This document shows, piece after piece, positions 60,127 to 64,000 of a stretch of DNA of 64,000 nucleotides. Every line of letters begins with the position of its first letter. The first letter of the stretch is position 1. The stretch spans positions 62,001-126,000 of the forward strand of contig DATLXU010000060.1 of the NCBI GenBank assembly GCA_035575515.1, given 5' to 3'. This stretch comes from DATLXU01 sp035575515 (GTDB lineage: Bacteria; Acidobacteriota; Blastocatellia; UBA7656). Below the pieces are notes generated by a model. That model was not told the origin of the DNA and did not search any database. It was given only the letters and a program-made list of their open reading frames with translations. Position numbers and translations under genes: made by a program.

Positions 60127-60762
60127 TCATTGCCGCTTGTAAGTTCCAATCAACTGCCCCTGCGCGAGAATGTGCCCCTGCATAGCTCGCTCGACATCAG
60201 CTTTCTTCGCGCCTGAGCTGAGCGACAACTCCGAATCGAGCGCGTAGAGCTTGAAGAAGTAGCGATGAGCGTTTCCCGGAGGCGGGCACGGGCCGCCGTA
60301 GCCTATGCGATTGAAATCATTGCGGCCTTGCTGCGCGCCATTCGCAAGCGTCTCTGTTGCAGGGACTGCTTCTGAGAGTTCCGTGACAGTCGCGGGGATG
60401 TTGAACACAACCCAATGCACCCAGGTGCCTGCGGGCGCGTCAGGGTCGTCGCAAACAAGAGCGAGACTCTTTGCGCCTTGCGGGACGTTGCTCCATTGAA
60501 GCGGCGGCGAAACATCGTCGCCCTGACAAGTGTACTTCTGAGGTATCGCCTGGCCTTCCGCGAATGCGCTGCTTGTAAGCTGAATGCTCATAACAGTCTT
60601 GCCCTCCTTTGATGAGGATGAATTACTTCCTGTCGCAGCGCGCGATGAATCTCTGTTGCTCGCAGTTTGATTGCCGCTGTTGCCTGACGAGCAAGCAATG
60701 ATTAAGGCTGCAACCGCGACGATCAGAAGAAAAACTAGCAGTCTGTGATTTCTTTTGTTCAT
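60127..60762 (-). CDS. PEBP-family (YbhB/YbcL-like) lipoprotein
   Basis: A 211-residue lipoprotein. The signal helix ends in the lipobox LIIAC. A Ser/Asn/Gly-rich linker follows, then a phosphatidylethanolamine-binding-protein fold: TCQGDDVSPPLQWSNVPQGA, LVCDDPDAPAGTWVHWVVF and GGPCPPPGNAHRYFFKLYAL carry the ligand-site Asp, Pro and His. Bacterial members bind anionic or phospholipid-like ligands; no reaction is known. ATG 60762 is preferred, since the signal peptide starts there and GTCGCTCT-type repeats lie upstream. Confidence 0.88.
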   Translation of the reverse strand: MNKRNHRLLVFLLIVAVAALIIACSSGNSGNQTASNRDSSRAATGSNSSSSKEGKTVMSIQLTSSAFAEGQAIPQKYTCQGDDVSPPLQWSNVPQGAKSLALVCDDPDAPAGTWVHWVVFNIPATVTELSEAVPATETLANGAQQGRNDFNRIGYGGPCPPPGNAHRYFFKLYALDSELSLSSGAKKADVERAMQGHILAQGQLIGTYKRQ

Positions 60763-60842
60763 AGAGCGACCTCGACATTCGAGCTTTGTTATACCTTTAC
60801 TGCGTTTGCGCGAATCTATCAAGCGGAGCATATTACTCTCTT

Positions 60843-61298
60843 ATGAGTTGGGAAACGCAATTGCAAGTATTGGGCGAGGTCGCGCTGGCTATACTGCTCG
60901 GCGGGATCATAGGCACCGAGCGCGAAGTGGCAAACAAGCCTGCGGGTTTCAGGACGCACATGCTCGTGGCGGGCGCGGCTGCACTGCTCGCAGGGCTTGG
61001 CGATGCGCTCGTGCAGCGGTTCAGCGCGCACGCGGTCTCTGATTTCATCCGCACCGACCCGATCCGTATCATCGAAGCGATAGTGACGGGAATAAGCTTT
61101 CTCGGCGCGGGCACGATCTTCCGGCGCAGTCGCGGCGAGCAGGTCGAGGGACTGACGACCGCCGCGTCGCTGCTGTTTTCCGCAGCCGTCGGGATATGCA
61201 TCGCGGCGCAGCAATTCATCCTCGGCATAGGCGTAACCGCGCTCGCGCTCATAGTGCTGCGCGGCGTGCTATTTATCGAAAGACGACTGCGGCGATAG
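60843..61298 (+). CDS. MgtC/SapB-family membrane protein
   Basis: A 151-residue protein with four hydrophobic segments: LGEVALAILLGGIIGTEREV, TGISFLGAGTIFRR, AASLLFSAAVGICIAA and FILGIGVTALALIVLRGVLF. The MgtC signature is complete (GTEREVANKPAGFRTHMLVA and LGAGTIFRRSRGEQVEGLTT). MgtC proteins act in magnesium limitation or inhibit the F-type ATPase; a transport role is not shown. The start is taken at ATG 60843 because the MgtC domain begins there. The gene is divergent from the PEBP lipoprotein. Confidence 0.88.
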   Translation: MSWETQLQVLGEVALAILLGGIIGTEREVANKPAGFRTHMLVAGAAALLAGLGDALVQRFSAHAVSDFIRTDPIRIIEAIVTGISFLGAGTIFRRSRGEQVEGLTTAASLLFSAAVGICIAAQQFILGIGVTALALIVLRGVLFIERRLRR

Positions 61299-61331
61299 CG
61301 CGACAGGTTGCTCTATCGCCGCGTCTCGTTA

Positions 61332-61910
61332 TCATCTCGGCCTTGAGCTTTCGGCCACAAGCTCATTGGTCACCGAAAAGACGCCCGGCACACCGCGCGC
61401 CTTAATATAGGCGAGGTTCTTGTCCGCTTCGTTCGCCACCACGCCCTTGAGCCACACGCGCCCGTTCTTGACGATGATGTGAATGGGCGGCACGGCCCGC
61501 GTCGAATACTTGAACAACGGCGAGTTGAAATTGTATATCGCGCGATAGAGTCTCACTCGCAGCCGGTTATCATTAGGCGAAACGGGCAGCACTTCAATGT
61601 TATTCTCAACGCGCTCGACTCCTTCAATGTCTTCGATGCGCTTTTCAGCATCAGACTTTGTCGTGGGGCGCACGACCTGCCCGCGCAGCACGACCGTGCC
61701 GTTCTCCTCGACCTGCCCTTCAATCCAATCGAACACATCGTAGTAGGGCAGCATCAACAGCTCGTGGCGCACCTCGCTGGCTATGCGAGCAACGGGCGAG
61801 AGCGTGCTCGCCTTGCGCGTTTTCGATTGCGCAGCAAGCGTGTTGCTCGCAATCGTCATAAGGACGAACGCACACATTAAACTCACAATCGTTAATTTCA
61901 TCTTCAACAT
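61332..61910 (-). CDS. Secreted protein with two BON domains
   Basis: A 192-residue protein. The signal peptide is MLKMKLTIVSLMCAFVLMTI. Two BON-like segments follow: SEVRHELLMLPYYDVFDWIE with VVLRGQVVRPTTKSDAEKRI, and VRLYRAIYNFNSPLFKYSTR with VWLKGVVANEADKNLAYIKA. BON domains mediate lipid or peptidoglycan contact in the periplasm. AGGAGG lies 8 bases before the ATG. Function within the envelope not known. Confidence 0.85.
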   Translation of the reverse strand: MLKMKLTIVSLMCAFVLMTIASNTLAAQSKTRKASTLSPVARIASEVRHELLMLPYYDVFDWIEGQVEENGTVVLRGQVVRPTTKSDAEKRIEDIEGVERVENNIEVLPVSPNDNRLRVRLYRAIYNFNSPLFKYSTRAVPPIHIIVKNGRVWLKGVVANEADKNLAYIKARGVPGVFSVTNELVAESSRPR

Positions 61911-61937
61911 ACAATCAACCTCCTTTCACTGAGCGCC

Positions 61938-63047
61938 TCATAAAGCAATGGCAGCCGCGGTTGTTGATTCCATCGGAAGCTCAAGCGCGGGTTCCTCTGC
62001 CGCTTCTTCCGCTACCGCTTCGCTTCCTTCCGCGATATTGCGATAAACCTTCAGGTAATCTTCTGCCATTCGACTGGCTGTAAATCGGCGCTCGAAGACT
62101 TCGCGGCACAGCCTGCGATCAAGCGATGCGACCCGCTCGACCGCTGTCACCGCGCTCTCGATGTCTTCAACTATAAATCCGCTGGCGCAGTCTTGCATGA
62201 CCTCCGGCACAGAGCCTCTTGGGTAAGCGATAACGGGTGTGCCGCAGGCCATCGCTTCTATCATCACAAGCCCGAACGGCTCAGGCCAGTTAATTGGAAA
62301 CAACAGCGCGTAGGCGTTTCCCAAAAACTCGTCTTTATCTTTTCCGCCAACCTCGCCGATGAACTCAATCAAAGGATCATCGAGCAATGGCTTTATGACC
62401 GATTGATAATACTCGCGGTCTGGCTTATCAACTTTGGCAGCAATCCTCAATTTCATCCCCGCGCGACGGGCTATTTCGATTGCCTGATCAATTCCCTTTT
62501 CGGGCGACACGCGACCGAGCACCGCGAGGTAATCGCCCGGCTTCTCTCTGAAGGTGAACAGATCATCGGGCAGGCCGTGATAAACGGTTGCCTGCCAGTT
62601 TGCGAACGCGAGCGGCTTGCGCTGCGCATCGGAAATCGAAACGAGCGGCATATCGCTGAACTGTTTGTAGAGCGGAACCAGGTCTGCTATGTCCAGCCGC
62701 CCGTGAAGCGTCGTCACGTTCGGCACGCCGAGCCGCGCCGATAATGGAAAGTGCAGGTAGTCTATATGAAAATGGATGATGTCAAAGTCTTCGGCCTGCT
62801 TGAACACTTTTTCAAGCATCACGAAATGATGAGCGATTGGATCAATGCAGTTTTCATCCAATCGCAAAGAGCGTTCACAGCAGGCAACAAGTCGCGCGCT
62901 CGTTTCGGAATCACCGCTTGCAAACAAAGTTACGTCGTGCCCTTGTCGGACAAGCTCTTCGGTCAAGTACGAAACGACGCGCTCCGTGCCCCCATACCAT
63001 TTGGGCGGAACGCTTTCGTAAAGGGGAGCTACTTGTGCAATTCTCAT
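61938..63047 (-). CDS. Family 4 glycosyltransferase
   Basis: A 369-residue retaining GT-B glycosyltransferase. The opening IAQVAPLYESVPPKWYGGTE and FHIDYLHFPLSARLGVPNVT define the acceptor half. The donor half has LGRVSPEKGIDQAIEIARRA and WPEPFGLVMIEAMACGTPVI with its E-x7-E. The acidic C-terminal extension (AEEAAEEPALELPMEST) is not part of the fold. The gene lies 62 bases downstream of a glycogen-debranching-type gene, a common pairing; together they probably act in polysaccharide or compatible-solute metabolism. GGAGG lies 9 bases before the ATG. Confidence 0.88.
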   Translation of the reverse strand: MRIAQVAPLYESVPPKWYGGTERVVSYLTEELVRQGHDVTLFASGDSETSARLVACCERSLRLDENCIDPIAHHFVMLEKVFKQAEDFDIIHFHIDYLHFPLSARLGVPNVTTLHGRLDIADLVPLYKQFSDMPLVSISDAQRKPLAFANWQATVYHGLPDDLFTFREKPGDYLAVLGRVSPEKGIDQAIEIARRAGMKLRIAAKVDKPDREYYQSVIKPLLDDPLIEFIGEVGGKDKDEFLGNAYALLFPINWPEPFGLVMIEAMACGTPVIAYPRGSVPEVMQDCASGFIVEDIESAVTAVERVASLDRRLCREVFERRFTASRMAEDYLKVYRNIAEGSEAVAEEAAEEPALELPMESTTAAAIAL

Positions 63048-63075
63048 TTAATTATGCCTCCACAGAGTATGGTTA

Positions 63076-63103
63076 TTTGAAATCTCAAATTTGAAATTTC
63101 AAA
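63076..63103. repeat. Alternating TTTGAAA heptad array
   Basis: Four consecutive heptads, TTTGAAA, TCTCAAA, TTTGAAA and TTTCAAA, run from 63076 to 63103, between the debranching-type gene and the glycosyltransferase. TTTGAAA resembles its own complement TTTCAAA, so the array can self-pair. It is the same unit type as the arrays at 2522 and 31161. Confidence 0.75.
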
Positions 63104-63109
63104 ATTCGG

Positions 63110-64000
63110 CTACAACTCTACGATGACACTCAAAGGTCCACTCACTTTCAAAACCTTGACGGCTACGGAATCGCCCGCGCGCTCGAACTTCAAATCCGCG
63201 CTCGCCTCGCCGACCCGCAAGCGACGTATCTCGACCTTGTTGACGAACACAGGAAGTATCGGTCGCACGATTCGCAATCGCTTATCGAACGCTTCGGGCA
63301 CAAGGCCCAGCAATGTTTCGAGCATGTAAGGCACACTGCCGGCGGCCCACGCTTGCGGCTGGCACGCTACAGGATAATTCACCGGCACTTGATAATCGTT
63401 TCTCGGAAAGCCGCCGAACAGCTCAGGCAGGCGATGGACGTCGAAATGAACCCCTGCCTCAATCAATCCGACAAAGACTCGCATCGCCGCATCATCGAAT
63501 CCATAACGTCGCAGCCCCGCGACTATTAGCGAATTGTCGTGCGGCCAGACGGTCCCGACGTGATAGCCGAGCGGGTTGTAATAAAGCTCTTTTGACGACA
63601 GCGTGCGAATGCCCCAGCCGTTGAACATATCGTCAGCCATCAATCGCTCCGCCGTGAGCCGCGCTTTCTCAGCATCGGCGATGCCAGTCCAGAGCGCGTG
63701 GCCCGCATTCGATGACATCACGGCAGCCTGCCGGTTGCCGTCCTCGAGCGCCAGCGCGTAGTAACCGTCTTCGACCCAGAAGTCGCGATTGAATCGTTCG
63801 CGCAATTCATTCGCCTGTTGTTCGAGCCGCTCCGCGCGCTTGCGCTTTCCGACTCTGCGATAGAGCGCGGCTGTCTCCATCTTCGCCTGATAGACGTAAG
63901 CTTGCACTTCGGCGAGCGCGATTGGCGGCGTCGCAAGCGTGCCGTCGCGGTTGACTATCGCATCAACCGAGTCTTTCCATCCCTGATTGATTAGTCCCTT
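63110..64000 (-). CDS. Glycogen-debranching-type amylo-alpha-1,6-glucosidase, C-terminal part
   Basis: The C-terminal 296 residues of a larger gene. The frame is open to the window edge on the minus strand, so the start lies beyond 64000. Segments such as GWKDSVDAIVNRDGTLATPP, LALEDGNRQAAVMSSNAGHA, YYNPLGYHVGTVWPHDNSLI and QAWAAGSVPYMLETLLG match the alpha/alpha-barrel glucosidase region of debranching enzymes. VWPHDN carries a likely catalytic acid. The enzyme cuts alpha-1,6 branches of glycogen-like polymers. It is followed after 62 bases by the glycosyltransferase, and a heptad array lies between. Confidence 0.85.
   Translation of the reverse strand, partial: KGLINQGWKDSVDAIVNRDGTLATPPIALAEVQAYVYQAKMETAALYRRVGKRKRAERLEQQANELRERFNRDFWVEDGYYALALEDGNRQAAVMSSNAGHALWTGIADAEKARLTAERLMADDMFNGWGIRTLSSKELYYNPLGYHVGTVWPHDNSLIVAGLRRYGFDDAAMRVFVGLIEAGVHFDVHRLPELFGGFPRNDYQVPVNYPVACQPQAWAAGSVPYMLETLLGLVPEAFDKRLRIVRPILPVFVNKVEIRRLRVGEASADLKFERAGDSVAVKVLKVSGPLSVIVEL

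Overview
This window is chromosomal DNA from a Gram-negative bacterium of roughly 55% G+C. The best guess is Acidobacteriota, probably class Blastocatellia, though this rests on gene content and is not proven. The supporting genes are bacillithiol synthesis (bshB1, bshA) beside outer-membrane functions (a TonB-dependent receptor, an OmpA-type lipoprotein, a LolA-like protein), a fused E2/E1 2-oxoglutarate dehydrogenase of the mycobacterial Kgd layout, a DUF1080 protein, a two-segment BON protein and NtrC-type regulation. I see no phage, integrase, transposase, CRISPR array or rRNA. Most genes are housekeeping or envelope genes.

Layout. 1-6.5 kb: two decayed genes, a secreted amidohydrolase and a GH109-like Gfo/Idh oxidoreductase, flank an intact bshB1-bshA-galactokinase-like operon. 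6.5-10 kb: murB, a LolA-like protein and an S41 peptidase on the minus strand. 10-16.3 kb: the 1255-residue Kgd-type enzyme, a double-cupin protein, a stand-alone receiver and a 1-Cys peroxiredoxin. 16.5-24.7 kb: a NarL-type two-component pair, a tandem pair of small secreted paralogues, an M48 membrane protease, an SDR epimerase and a PAP2 phosphatase. 24.7-33 kb: an AddA/UvrD-type helicase without its nuclease end, TPR and coiled-coil proteins, an NtrC-type regulator and murJ. 33-44.6 kb: a DUF2227 protein, an NrdD-like reductase, purN, a TPR protein, an AraC regulator, uvrC, an OmpA lipoprotein and a PfkB kinase. 44.6-47 kb: initiator tRNA-Met, a FtsB-like protein, a phosphohexomutase, and a tRNA-Lys/tRNA-Glu pair with a clear sigma-70 promoter. 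47-56.3 kb: a DUF1080 protein, an HD-GYP/GAF/GGDEF protein, a Clp ATPase, a YkgJ-type protein and a nucleotidyltransferase-BON-phosphoesterase operon. 56.3-64 kb: a TonB receptor with a Cys-rich neighbour, a UDP-glucuronate decarboxylase-like SDR, PEBP, MgtC, a two-BON protein, and a glycosyltransferase followed by a glycogen-debranching-type protein cut by the window end.

The most striking feature is not a gene. Many spacers consist wholly or largely of degenerate tandem units of 7 bp (sometimes 8 or 9), usually as two inverted arms that can fold into a long hairpin. The arms often run right up to, and into, the stop codon of one gene and the start codon of the next (best cases 2484-2586, 41771-41901, 43529-43626). 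Several unrelated unit sequences share this architecture. In several genes the repeat has become coding: it supplies an apparent signal peptide (M48 protease), an internal 8-residue repeat (PAP2 protein) and the C-terminal residues of others (S41 peptidase, histidine kinase, PAP2). I regard this as the main candidate for something new here. All calls come from reading the sequence; no database search was run.
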